Positions 1 to 8,444 of a DNA stretch of 64,000 nt are shown here, in pieces; the stretch's first letter is position 1; the number at the start of each line of letters is the position of its first letter. Under the pieces are notes generated by a model that worked only from the letters and a program-made list of their open reading frames with translations, ran no database searches and was not told the DNA's origin. Both the position numbers and the translations under genes were made by a program. The stretch is taken from assembly GCA_964473645.1 (NCBI GenBank), contig CAYYPW010000021.1, positions 1-64,000 of the forward strand, in the 5' to 3' direction. Source of the DNA: HdN1 sp964473645 (GTDB lineage Bacteria; Pseudomonadota; Gammaproteobacteria; Pseudomonadales; Ketobacteraceae).

Positions 1-1104
1 ATGGATAGCGAGGATAATGGCATGAATAGTCATCAAGATTCAGTGAGTGATGCAGCACGTACCGGCGGAGTGGCGAACCGTCAATGGGTGTTGCGAGCCA
101 TGACCACGGGTAAAGAATTCGCGTTGCATGGTGACATGTTGGTAGGGCGGGAGGCCGAGTGCCAGATCCCCGTCATGAGCGGGCATATCTCGCGCTACCA
201 CGCCAAGATTCGGGTCACCACGGCGGGCGTTATTCTCGAAGACCTCAATTCTACCAATGGTACTTACGTTAATGGTATTCGCCTGACCGCCCCGAAAATG
301 CTGTCGATGGGCGATGAGATTGTTTTTCACACCGAGCGGTTCCGACTTGTATCGGGCCGTTCGGGCGATGCAGAAGCCACCATGATCATGGCGGCACCTG
401 CGAGCCTGGCGCCGCGACGCGATACGCCACGTTTGCAACCGGTGTCCGAGCCGGCCGCAAATGAAGCGGTACCTGCTCCCGCAGCACGCCCGTTTCCAGC
501 GTCTGAGGCTGGTTTTACACCGGACTCCTTCTCGCGTCCGCGTGCTGACAGCTTCGCGCGTGTGAATGTTCCTGATGATTCAAATTCCACCCGCATCCTG
601 AGTGGTGCCGAATTGGCGCTCAAGGCCGATCGTGCGCGCTTGTCGTTCAATATCAGTACACCGCGCGTTCCGGGGGATGGCCCTCGTCTTGTGGTCATGA
701 CGGCGCCCTTGCGTGGCAAGATTTTCCCCATTGCGGATCAACCGCTAGGTACGACCTGGCGTATCGGTCGGGGCGAGTCCTGCGAACTTCGCGTCAATGA
801 TGGCACGGTGTCACAAGACCACGCACGCATTGTGCGCGGTGCGGAAGGTTGGCAGATTGCTGTGACCAACGCTCGCAATGCCCTGGTCGTCAATGGTGAA
901 GTTGAAACCAGTCATGCGCTCACGCATGGCGACAGATTGCTGTTAGGCCGTATGGAAATCGTATTTGCGACCGATGTGGATGTCGTTATTCCTGTTCTGT
1001 TGCCCCCACCTGAACCCGTTTACACCAAGCCCTGGTTCATTGGTGCTGTCGTGTGTACCGGTCTGGTGATCCTGGGTGGGCTGGGCACGCTGTTGCTCGG
1101 TTAA
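1..1104 (+). CDS. Two-FHA-domain protein with C-terminal membrane anchor
   Basis: Forkhead-associated domains bind phosphothreonine peptides. The first FHA domain (about residues 30-115) has the full signature: a GRE turn, SGHISRYHAKI, and STNGTYVNG. The second (about 250-330) has IGRGESCELRVND and SQDHARI, but its last motif is weak (NARNALVVNG instead of a sTNGt type), so it may bind differently or not at all. A Pro/Ala-rich linker joins them. The last 25 residues are one hydrophobic segment ending in LLLG, so the FHA domains would face the cytoplasm from a C-terminal anchor. The reading frame opens with ATG at base 1, so the true start could lie outside the window; another ATG occurs at codon 8. 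No kinase or phosphatase gene is adjacent, so the partner is unknown. Confidence 0.85.
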   Translation: MDSEDNGMNSHQDSVSDAARTGGVANRQWVLRAMTTGKEFALHGDMLVGREAECQIPVMSGHISRYHAKIRVTTAGVILEDLNSTNGTYVNGIRLTAPKMLSMGDEIVFHTERFRLVSGRSGDAEATMIMAAPASLAPRRDTPRLQPVSEPAANEAVPAPAARPFPASEAGFTPDSFSRPRADSFARVNVPDDSNSTRILSGAELALKADRARLSFNISTPRVPGDGPRLVVMTAPLRGKIFPIADQPLGTTWRIGRGESCELRVNDGTVSQDHARIVRGAEGWQIAVTNARNALVVNGEVETSHALTHGDRLLLGRMEIVFATDVDVVIPVLLPPPEPVYTKPWFIGAVVCTGLVILGGLGTLLLG

Positions 1105-1111
1105 GGCTTGG

Positions 1112-1141
1112 CTCCCTGGCCTGTGTTGAGAGGCCAGGGAG
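1112..1141 (+). terminator. Hairpin after the FHA gene
   Basis: Perfect 10-bp inverted repeat CTCCCTGGCC / GGCCAGGGAG with a 10-base loop, starting 8 bases after the stop codon. There is no strong T run after it (TCATTGACGATTTTG), so termination is likely but not certain. Confidence 0.55.
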
Positions 1142-1187
1142 TCATTGACGATTTTGAATTTTTCATGGCATCTTTGGTTCTGTTTCC

Positions 1188-1219
1188 TCAATAACAAGAA
1201 CAGTCAATAACAAGAACAA
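1188..1219. repeat. Two tandem 16-bp repeats before the next gene
   Basis: TCAATAACAAGAACAG is followed directly by TCAATAACAAGAACAA. The second copy runs into the AAAGGA ribosome binding site of the gene starting at 1232. Probably a simple duplication; no function seen. Confidence 0.7.
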
Positions 1220-1231
1220 AGGATTCTCGCC

Positions 1232-2854
1232 ATGACACCTGCCGGACGCATGTCCGCAGCACTTGCCTGTGCTGCGCTCGCTACTTCGTTATTGTCTTCA
1301 CCGCTTTCCGCCAGCTCCCCTGCATTGACTACCGAAGCCGCACAGACTTTGAATTCACAGGCATTGAATTCGCAAGTGGCTATCTCACAAGTGCCGATCT
1401 CGCAAATAATTAGCCGCGGTTGGCAGCCGCCTGTTGCCTTCGCTGGGCAGGGCAATGAAAAGCGAGCTGTCAACGCGTTGCGTGAAATATCCTCCCTGCA
1501 AAAAGTCATGCTGAGCAACACCCGTTTCGACGAGCAAACCGAACAATTTGTTGATGGATTATGGGCGTCGTTCGAGCGCTTTGATCTCAAGAAATTCTAT
1601 GAACTGTTGCCGGAACGCAAAGGCGACTGGCATTACCTGCAAGTGCATGGCGTCGTCGAGAATGGCCGTTATAACGTTGGGCCTCAGGTGACATCACAGT
1701 ATCAAAACGGGGCTCGACCGAACGATTTCGGCGAAGTGGCCGTGCTGGTCAAAGCACGCGAAATGAAAGGCCCGCGTGAAACCTATCTGGTCGATACCAA
1801 TGTCAGCATCGGCATGGGAACGGTGGGGTGGCCAGCGGTTGCGCAAGCGGTCGAGGAAACCCTGCGCATCGTGGTAAAGGGTGACAACACTTTCAATGAA
1901 TCCGCACGTTGGCAAGAGGGCGAAGTGTATCGTAAACGCGTCACTGCGATGAACGCCTCGCTGGGCGAAGAAGATATCGAAATTCTTGCCCCCTTGTGGG
2001 CAGCCTTTCCGGCGCAGTGGGATTTGCTGGCCACGCTCGGGCATTTCGATGATGTGGTGGTCGAGGATGTCCCGGGTGCAGATTACAAAAAGCTCAATGC
2101 CCGCTTTGTCATCAATCCAGACAAGATGAAAAACGGTTATCCCGCCTTGGCTTCGCATTTGGCAAATCTTGGCAGTCTTAATAAAACCGATCTGCGAGCG
2201 GTGGGCGAGCAAGGGGATGTATTCCGGGTATCGCTGGATTCGGAAAAATTAATGGCGCGCTTTGAAGCCTATGTGAAAGACGGGTATTTGATGCCGGTGA
2301 AAGATGGCAAGGTGGGTGCACAGCCATTGACAGAGATGTTCAAAAAGCCCTGGCATCTAGATTTGCTCGCCGAAGCCCGCATGAAAATTCTGGGCGTGGT
2401 GACCGATATGAAAGACATCCGTATATCGCTTGATTTTACACCGACAGAAAACGGTGCGAAAACGGTAGCGTCCATGACACGCGTTCCCGATGTTAAAGTG
2501 TCTGGAAACGCCTTGGGGATAATGCCAACGGCCGTTATCGATGTGCTGATGCCGTCGAATATTGATTCAATGATGCGGGATTTTTTGCGGGTCATGTGCG
2601 AAGGGAATGGCGGACAAGGGTTGGTAACCTCGTTAGAATACAGTCAACCGCAAGGGGCGACGTTGGCAACACTGGATACACAGACCACCTTTGAAGGCTT
2701 GAACAATTTCTTTGTGCAATTCGGCATGGGTATCGTCAACGATCGCATTATTCCCGACCCGCAAGTGTCGGTGGAATTGCGGAAACTCATGTTTGATACG
2801 CACCAGGCATTCTCACAGGATCTGGAAGCCTACTCGCGGGTGGCAACGCTTTGA
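1232..2854 (+). CDS. Exported protein of unknown function
   Basis: I do not recognise the family. The N terminus has a signal-peptide profile: positively charged MTPAGR, then a hydrophobic stretch ending SSPLSASS, with likely cleavage near residue 28. Residues 40-59 form a degenerate five-residue repeat (LNSQA, LNSQV, AISQV, PISQI) encoded by four tandem 15-bp units at 1349-1408. The rest, about 480 residues, is a soluble mixed alpha/beta sequence with no transmembrane segments and no catalytic motif I can name. The start is supported by AAAGGA eight bases upstream of the ATG. It lies between the FHA gene and an HTH gene, all on the same strand, but with a hairpin between it and the FHA gene. 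The likely location is periplasmic. Confidence 0.75.
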   Translation: MTPAGRMSAALACAALATSLLSSPLSASSPALTTEAAQTLNSQALNSQVAISQVPISQIISRGWQPPVAFAGQGNEKRAVNALREISSLQKVMLSNTRFDEQTEQFVDGLWASFERFDLKKFYELLPERKGDWHYLQVHGVVENGRYNVGPQVTSQYQNGARPNDFGEVAVLVKAREMKGPRETYLVDTNVSIGMGTVGWPAVAQAVEETLRIVVKGDNTFNESARWQEGEVYRKRVTAMNASLGEEDIEILAPLWAAFPAQWDLLATLGHFDDVVVEDVPGADYKKLNARFVINPDKMKNGYPALASHLANLGSLNKTDLRAVGEQGDVFRVSLDSEKLMARFEAYVKDGYLMPVKDGKVGAQPLTEMFKKPWHLDLLAEARMKILGVVTDMKDIRISLDFTPTENGAKTVASMTRVPDVKVSGNALGIMPTAVIDVLMPSNIDSMMRDFLRVMCEGNGGQGLVTSLEYSQPQGATLATLDTQTTFEGLNNFFVQFGMGIVNDRIIPDPQVSVELRKLMFDTHQAFSQDLEAYSRVATL

Positions 2855-2915
2855 TTGTTGAGCAAGGTTGTTGTCGTTCTCATGTCTGCACCAGCAACCG
2901 CTCAAGGAATATTCT

Positions 2916-3593
2916 TTGATTACCAAACGCTCGAAAAAATCACGCAGTAAAGGCAAAGACACACCTCGCGAGGAAATGTCGTTGTTCGGGCAACTTTCTG
3001 GCCTGGTGGGCTCGGTCAAGGATCAGTTGATGACGTGGGGCAGCTGGCCCTTTCGTATGGTCGGGGTGGTGGTGTTCTCTGCCGAACAATTGGCCAAGTT
3101 GACGCCCGAGCAGAGCAATATGCTGCGCGAAGCAGGTAGCTACCTGCATGAGTTGCGGGATCTAGCCGGGCTTACCAGTAACGAGCTGGCTGCGGCGCTC
3201 GATGTGGAGGATAACTCCATTCTCGATGCCATTGAGCAGGGCACGGCCACTCTGTCGTTTGAACTGATTCTGCGGCTTTCCAGCGTGTTGGCGCGACATG
3301 ACCCGTTACCGTTTGTAATTCGTATGGTGCGTACCTACGATCCAGAAGTGTGGCAGTTTTTAAATGATTGGGGCGTGGGGCGGATTCCATTGCAGTATGA
3401 ACGGGAACGTTCATTCGTGAATATCATGCGCTCGCGCGACAAAGCACGTGAAATCAGTGATGAGGATTTCGCCGCCCTGGTGAAAATGACCGACAGCGCG
3501 TTTGAATTGGGGCTGCAGTTTCTGTCTCGCCAGCGTAACGCCACAAGCGAGGGCCAAAACGCAGCCAACGTCTCTGAAAAACCTGGGGCATGA
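2916..3593 (+). CDS. XRE-type helix-turn-helix protein, TTG start
   Basis: A cro/C1-like helix-turn-helix lies in the middle (HELRDLAGLTSNELAAALD, then a recognition-helix segment VEDNSILDAIEQG). It is followed by a helical C-terminal part. Upstream of the HTH is a short stretch with a weakly hydrophobic patch. The frame opens at an ATG at 2868, but that ATG has no ribosome binding site. A TTG at 2916 has AAGGA seven bases upstream, and an ATG at 2976 has GAGG almost touching it. TTG 2916 is therefore the best start (225 residues, beginning with a Lys/Arg-rich tail). The gene ends four bases before the stop of the convergent gene. A DNA-binding role is likely from the fold; its target is not apparent. 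Confidence 0.75.
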   Translation: MITKRSKKSRSKGKDTPREEMSLFGQLSGLVGSVKDQLMTWGSWPFRMVGVVVFSAEQLAKLTPEQSNMLREAGSYLHELRDLAGLTSNELAAALDVEDNSILDAIEQGTATLSFELILRLSSVLARHDPLPFVIRMVRTYDPEVWQFLNDWGVGRIPLQYERERSFVNIMRSRDKAREISDEDFAALVKMTDSAFELGLQFLSRQRNATSEGQNAANVSEKPGA

Positions 3594-3596
3594 GCC

Positions 3597-4412
3597 TCAG
3601 GTTTTCAGCATTACATCATTAATCAGAAAAATCACCAGCTCGACAGCAATCAGCCAGATGATGATCCATTCCAGGGTCGAGGAGTGCTGGTGTTTTTGCT
3701 CGTCTGCGAGCATTTCAAACAATTCCCGAATGGTTTCCAGGCGTTGTGACAGCACATTGGTGCGCGTGCGTATTTCCAGGTAATTGGCGAATACCTGGTA
3801 AATGCTGTCGAGTTCCGGGTATTCCCAGAAGAATTCGGGGGTGTCCAGCAAGTCGTATTTGAGAATGATATCGCTTTTTGTCAGAAACAGGCGCCCACGG
3901 ATCTTGGCCGTTTCTTTGCGGGGCAGGGAGATGCGACCACTTTCTGCAAGCGCACGGGGAATATGGGCCGTATCCAGTATCGTTTGCAGCGCCTGGCCTT
4001 CAAACACGCTGAGTTTGATCGATTGCGCCATGGCATGCGAAATCGCGATAAGCGGCAGGGGCTGAGCCGCTAGGATTTCAATGTGGTCGCGGGTGATGCG
4101 ATAGTTGTCGTGGCCTTCGCTGTAACTGTATATCTCGGTTTCCGGTTGTTGGTTGACCGTATTGACGAAGGGCATCAGTTCGTTGCGAATTTTGGTTTTG
4201 AAATCTTCATTGAGATTCCAGTGCACGACCACGCCGTAAGGAAATATAAAGCAGAAACCTTGCTGGATTTCGATGCCCAATACATCTCGATAAAGGCTGC
4301 AACGATAGGTGGACATAAGCCTTTCACCCAGCGCCTTGAATTCAAAGCGATCCGTCAAACAGACGGCTTCACACTGCAGCAATCGTTGGGGAGTGGTCTC
4401 TGTGGTCGCCAT
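3597..4412 (-). CDS. RMD1/Sif2 family (DUF155) membrane protein
   Basis: This matches the DUF155/RMD1 family known from yeast Rmd1 and bacterial relatives, whose biochemical role is not settled. Family features seen are the FIFPYGVVVHW strand-turn region in the N-terminal half, AISHAMAQSIKLSVFE in the middle, and FFWEYPELDSIYQVFANYLEI before a helical stretch. A single C-terminal transmembrane helix (WIIIWLIAVELVIFLIND) follows, giving a tail-anchored topology with a large cytoplasmic domain. I start it at the ATG at 4412, because AAGGA sits 12 bases upstream; a TTG at 4424 lies too close to that site. It follows the GNAT-peptidase gene by about eight bases, so the two are probably co-transcribed. 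Confidence 0.8.
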   Translation of the reverse strand: MATTETTPQRLLQCEAVCLTDRFEFKALGERLMSTYRCSLYRDVLGIEIQQGFCFIFPYGVVVHWNLNEDFKTKIRNELMPFVNTVNQQPETEIYSYSEGHDNYRITRDHIEILAAQPLPLIAISHAMAQSIKLSVFEGQALQTILDTAHIPRALAESGRISLPRKETAKIRGRLFLTKSDIILKYDLLDTPEFFWEYPELDSIYQVFANYLEIRTRTNVLSQRLETIRELFEMLADEQKHQHSSTLEWIIIWLIAVELVIFLINDVMLKT

Positions 4413-4420
4413 GCCGATGA

Positions 4421-5611
4421 TCAATCCTTATAGATGATAACGGCAGTTCTCAGCCGGCTTTGCCCGAACTGGGTAATGCGATCAAATGCATTTACCGAGA
4501 TGGGAATGTACTGAAAATCAATGGGGCGCAGATTGGTATTGGGATCAAGTTCCGGGTCGTTAATGTAGAAAAACTTGTCGTCGACGGCGGTCACCAGAAC
4601 CCAGTGTGGCGCCTTTTTTTTCCACATTTGATAGACACTGATCAAAATGATGGGTATGCCGCCTTTTTTAAGGTGATCTCGCAAGACAGTTTGGGAAATG
4701 GCCGCTTTATGCACCTTAATACCGGCGTTGCTAATTTTGTCGGCAAAGTCTTCATACACCAGCGTCATCACATCTTTTTTGTCTTTGGTGCGCACAGTAT
4801 CGAGAAATAGGGGCCCCTCTTGGCTGACATAGACTATGGGTCGAAACCCGCGTTGGTGCGCGGCTAACGCTAAGCCATAGGGATCGCATCCGCCGTGCCC
4901 GGAGGTCATATAAATGGTGGTGGCTTCGCGCCAGATCTGCAATTCTTCGCGTGGGCTGAAGGTGTATTCGCTCGACAGGCAATTCATGGCCATCATCAAT
5001 GCAGCAGGCCCGCAAGTAAAGCCCGTGTTTTGCGGATAGTAGGGCACAACCCGCAAAGTTTTGGAACCATCATAGTGAATAATGCGCTTTTGAAAGCGTA
5101 ACGCATCCTGATGATCCTCGTAATAGTCTTCGTAATAGCCGAACTGGCGATAGCCTAGCTTTTCGTAAAGGCGAATGGCGCCGAGATTGTCTTTTCGCAC
5201 TTCCAGGCGCATATAGATGCGGCCATTGTTGGCGGCGATATGCTCACCCTCCTGCAACAATGCGCGTGCAATGCCTTGGCCCTGAAAACGGGGGGCAGTG
5301 GCAATGGAATACAGGCGTGACAGGCTGTTACCGCGATGCAGAAAAAACACGGCGTACCCTGCAATCTCGTCGTTACAGGTCGCCACCAAAAAACAATCGC
5401 TCTCTGACTCAATCAAGCGGCGCATGCTGCGACGGCTCATGCGATCGGTTTGAAAGACTTCGTTTTCAATATGCAACATGTTATCGATGTCGTCTTCTGT
5501 CGCACGACGAAGGACGACACCGGGCGGTGTGGGGGTCGGTAATACGGTCGCCACCGCTGTCTGGGTAAGCTCGGGTGTGGGAATCGACCGTTGCTTGGGG
5601 GTATTAGTCAC
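4421..5611 (-). CDS. GNAT acetyltransferase fused to C39-like cysteine peptidase
   Basis: Two enzymes in one chain. Residues about 30-175 are a GNAT acyltransferase of the RimI type, with the acetyl-CoA loop RFQGQGIARALL (109-120) and the terminal NLGAIRLYEKLGY motif. Residues about 185-396 are a papain-fold C39-like peptidase: nucleophile Cys200 in NTGFTCGPAA, His336 in APHWVLV, and Asp352 in YINDPE, so the triad looks intact. There is no signal peptide or ABC transporter, so this is not a bacteriocin exporter. The start codon is GTG and overlaps the stop of the upstream peptidase gene by 8 bases, indicating translational coupling. With the RLAN/RimK ligase divergent from this operon, it probably trims and acylates a peptide or modified metabolite. 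The substrate is unknown. Confidence 0.85.
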   Translation of the reverse strand: MTNTPKQRSIPTPELTQTAVATVLPTPTPPGVVLRRATEDDIDNMLHIENEVFQTDRMSRRSMRRLIESESDCFLVATCNDEIAGYAVFFLHRGNSLSRLYSIATAPRFQGQGIARALLQEGEHIAANNGRIYMRLEVRKDNLGAIRLYEKLGYRQFGYYEDYYEDHQDALRFQKRIIHYDGSKTLRVVPYYPQNTGFTCGPAALMMAMNCLSSEYTFSPREELQIWREATTIYMTSGHGGCDPYGLALAAHQRGFRPIVYVSQEGPLFLDTVRTKDKKDVMTLVYEDFADKISNAGIKVHKAAISQTVLRDHLKKGGIPIILISVYQMWKKKAPHWVLVTAVDDKFFYINDPELDPNTNLRPIDFQYIPISVNAFDRITQFGQSRLRTAVIIYKD

Positions 5612-6728
5612 TGAGCAAGCCTCTTATGGCCATATCGATGGTTTGGCGTCCCTGGAACAGTACCATCGCCTGCCATGCGGGGGTATCAGGGTAAAACTGT
5701 CTGCGTATCCCTGCTTTTATCTTTTGCGTGTCGGGGTGCTGCCAATCGACGGGGCTGCGGGCGTGCAACCAGTGATCATGGCGTAATGCCTCAAACATGT
5801 TCTGAATAGGATAGGTGCCGAATTCGAGCGTGACAAAGCAACTCGGAGGAGAATGTGGGTGCTGGTTCATGATGGCGTGCCAGGCGTAATCGAGCAAGCC
5901 TTGTTTGGGGACCGACGTCGAAGTGCCTGCGGCTGGCAACGTTACTGCATCGCCAAACCAGCGATGCGCAATTGCGATGCCAGCGGTTTCAAGTGGGTGA
6001 TCACAGATGATTTCGCCGTACCCAAAAGGCCCAAGCCCGGTGTGAATATCGATAACGGCGAGCTGACGGTTGCCCAACTGGTGTTCGAGCATAAGCTGCT
6101 CAATGTAGGCGCGTGCCTGGCTTGCGCGGTGACCGCCAAAAAACAAGCCGGTGTCGTGACTGTATTGGCCGCCGCTAACGGCGAGCTCATAGTCGCGTTG
6201 GCCGTGGGTTTGCAAATAAGTGCCCAGTTGCGCGTCTGCGGCCTGCCAATTCATGGTGTTGGGTACGATTGCGTTGGCCAGTTCGGTATAGCCTGGGTTT
6301 TCTGGCCGAGGATGGCTAAAATCAACAAAATTGCGGTTAAGATCGGTGCCATCTTCATTGCAGCGGCGCAACCAGGCAAACCCATGCGGATTGAGCGCGT
6401 GAACGATAAGAATGGCAAGGTCTGCCGGCCAGCCGTTATTGAACTTAATGCGCTGTATCAGGTCGATTTGAATCGCCGAGCCGGCGAAGCCCTCGACGCC
6501 GTGCGTTGCAGAAATCACCACCAATACGCGGGTGGCCTCTGGATTGCCCAGCCAGACCACATCTGTGTAAAGGGATTCGCCAAGCGGCCCTTGACCAGCG
6601 TAGGACAAGGCACGATGATTGTGGGCCATCTGAACCTCACTCATCGCCCCTAGAAATTTGTGACGGGCGTTCTGATAGTCCTGTGCGAAGCTCTGCAAGG
6701 TCGTTGCGCTCAGTGTGGGTGCCAGCAT
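5604..6728 (-). CDS. M14-like metallocarboxypeptidase, DUF2817
   Basis: This belongs to the DUF2817 branch of the zinc carboxypeptidase (M14) fold. Visible signatures are THGVEGFAGS (first His and Glu zinc ligands), HALNPHGFAWLRR followed by DLNRNFVDF (substrate-carboxylate binding Arg/Asn), DIHTGLGPFG (third zinc His), and TLEFGTY (catalytic Glu). The open frame extends to 6839, but the extra N-terminal residues are Arg/Pro-rich and unlike the family. The ATG at 6728 (MLAPTLSATT...) gives about 374 residues, normal for the family. No signal peptide is seen, so it is cytoplasmic. It is first in a three-gene operon with the GNAT-peptidase and DUF155 genes and divergent from the RimK-type ligase. 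It could remove C-terminal residues that the ligase adds. Confidence 0.85.
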   Translation of the reverse strand: MLAPTLSATTLQSFAQDYQNARHKFLGAMSEVQMAHNHRALSYAGQGPLGESLYTDVVWLGNPEATRVLVVISATHGVEGFAGSAIQIDLIQRIKFNNGWPADLAILIVHALNPHGFAWLRRCNEDGTDLNRNFVDFSHPRPENPGYTELANAIVPNTMNWQAADAQLGTYLQTHGQRDYELAVSGGQYSHDTGLFFGGHRASQARAYIEQLMLEHQLGNRQLAVIDIHTGLGPFGYGEIICDHPLETAGIAIAHRWFGDAVTLPAAGTSTSVPKQGLLDYAWHAIMNQHPHSPPSCFVTLEFGTYPIQNMFEALRHDHWLHARSPVDWQHPDTQKIKAGIRRQFYPDTPAWQAMVLFQGRQTIDMAIRGLLSD

Positions 6729-6902
6729 AAGGTACTCGATCAGCCGTGTGCTCAAAAATGGGTACGTTTTAGGATGGGGGTGTCGACGACATGAAAACAG
6801 TGATGGATTAATTGTTGATGTCAGCGCCCCTTGTCGCAAGCAGTTTTTGCATTACGTTTTTTGTAGCTCTATTTTGTAACCGCGCCAGGAATCAGTACGT
6901 AA

Positions 6903-8381
6903 ATGACCAACCTGTACATAGTTGTAGATGATCTCAAGGATTGGGGCCCATATTTTCCCAGTGACAACGTTATTACGTTTGAGGATTACCTGGCTCGCGG
7001 CCATGGGGTGAAGCAGGCGAGAACGCAGGTGATCAACCTCTGTCGCAGCTATCGCTACCTCAGCAAAGGGTATTATTGTTCATTGCTGGCTGAAGCCCGT
7101 GGCCAGCACGTGTTGCCGTCGGTGAAGACGCTCAACGATCTCGGTCGCCGATCGTTATACGTACTGCAGCTCGAAGGCATGGACGACCTCGCCGAAAAAT
7201 CATTGTCGCGCACCACCAAAGAAGGTGAGGAAACCATCATCATCAAAAGTTTTTTTGGTGAGACCGACCGTGAAGAATTCGAGGATTTGTCCAAGTCGAT
7301 TTTCGAGCGCCTGCCGTGTCCGATTCTGGAAATCGAGCTGAAAAAACGCAAAACCTGGCAAATAGTCGATCTCACGCCCGTATCGCCAAAGACACTGGAT
7401 GACGAAGAACAAACTCAGTTTGCCAATGCGCTGGATATTTTCAGCCGCAAAGTGTGGAAGGCGCCCCGCGCCCGTCGCAAGTATCGTTATGACATGGCCA
7501 TTCTGGTCAACTCGCAAGAAAAACTACCGCCCAGCGACAGTGCAGCACTGAAGAAATTCATCAAGGCGGGCCGCAGCCTGGGGGTTGATGCCGAGCTGAT
7601 CGAGAAACGAGACTTCATTCGCCTGGCTGAATACGACAGCCTGTTTATTCGCGAAACCACATCGATTGATCATCACACCTATAAATTTGCCAAGAAAGCT
7701 GAGTCGGAAGGAATGGTTGTCATCGATGACCCTACCTCGATTTTGCGTTGCACCAACAAGATTTATCTGGCGGACTTGCTGACCACCAATAAAGTGCCGG
7801 TACCGAAAACCCACATCCTGATCAAGAATGATCGCGAGCGAATGCAGCATGCGATTGAGGATCTGGGGTTTCCCATGGTGTTGAAAATACCTGACGGTGC
7901 GTTTTCACGCGGTGTCGTCAAGGTCAAGAATGAGCAGGAGTTGATGGATCAGTGTAAAGAGCTGTTCCAGAATTCGTCATTGTTGTTGGCGCAGGAATTC
8001 ATGTACACCGAATTCGACTGGCGCATTGGCGTGCTCAACAACAAACCCCTGTATGCCTGCCGTTATTACATGGTGAAAAACCATTGGCAGATTTATCAAC
8101 ACGGTGGCACGCGGGTTTCTGCGGGGAACTTTGACACCTTGCCCACCTATGAAGTGCCCAAGCATGTGTTGGATGCGGCGCTCAAAGCAACCAAACTGAT
8201 AGGGGACAGCCTCTACGGGGTGGATCTGAAGCAGGCGGGCGATCGTGCGGTGGTGATTGAAGTCAATGACAATCCAAACGTGGATTCCGGCGTTGAGGAT
8301 AAGTTTCTCGGTGATGACCTGTATGAGCAAATCATGCAGGACTTCGTGCGCCGCATGGAAGACAATCGCGGCAATTCCTGA
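6903..8381 (+). CDS. RLAN-domain RimK-type ATP-grasp ligase
   Basis: A RimK-like amino acid/peptide ligase. The N-terminal 150 residues match the RLAN domain that precedes ATP-grasp in this subfamily (LYIVVDDLKDWGPYFPS, then GVKQARTQVINLCRSYRYLS). The ATP-grasp fold runs from about 285 (NKIYLADLLTTNKVPVPKT) through FPMVLKIPDGAFSRGVVKV and FDWRIGVLNN to the metal-binding VIEVNDNPNVDSG. Family enzymes form amide bonds from carboxyl-phosphate intermediates. RimK proper adds glutamate to ribosomal protein S6, but this subfamily is about 490 residues against about 300 for RimK, so its substrate is likely different. It is divergent from the GNAT-peptidase/DUF2817 operon across a 174-bp gap, which suggests shared control. 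A hairpin terminator follows. Confidence 0.88.
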   Translation: MTNLYIVVDDLKDWGPYFPSDNVITFEDYLARGHGVKQARTQVINLCRSYRYLSKGYYCSLLAEARGQHVLPSVKTLNDLGRRSLYVLQLEGMDDLAEKSLSRTTKEGEETIIIKSFFGETDREEFEDLSKSIFERLPCPILEIELKKRKTWQIVDLTPVSPKTLDDEEQTQFANALDIFSRKVWKAPRARRKYRYDMAILVNSQEKLPPSDSAALKKFIKAGRSLGVDAELIEKRDFIRLAEYDSLFIRETTSIDHHTYKFAKKAESEGMVVIDDPTSILRCTNKIYLADLLTTNKVPVPKTHILIKNDRERMQHAIEDLGFPMVLKIPDGAFSRGVVKVKNEQELMDQCKELFQNSSLLLAQEFMYTEFDWRIGVLNNKPLYACRYYMVKNHWQIYQHGGTRVSAGNFDTLPTYEVPKHVLDAALKATKLIGDSLYGVDLKQAGDRAVVIEVNDNPNVDSGVEDKFLGDDLYEQIMQDFVRRMEDNRGNS

Positions 8382-8392
8382 GTGTAGAAAGC

Positions 8393-8420
8393 TAGCCTGC
8401 TGGGGTGACACAGCAGGCTA
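8393..8420. terminator. Bidirectional terminator between convergent genes
   Basis: Inverted repeat TAGCCTGCTG / CAGCAGGCTA with an 8-base loop, in the gap between the RimK-type gene and the convergent prs gene. A T-rich stretch (CAGATTTTTT) follows about 20 bases later on the + strand. Confidence 0.7.
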
Positions 8421-8444
8421 CTCTTCGTTTAGTTCAGATTTTTT

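Noticed and set aside
5853..6653. 266-codon plus-strand frame opposite the DUF2817 gene
   Set aside because: Antisense of a peptidase gene with all its catalytic motifs; no family match.
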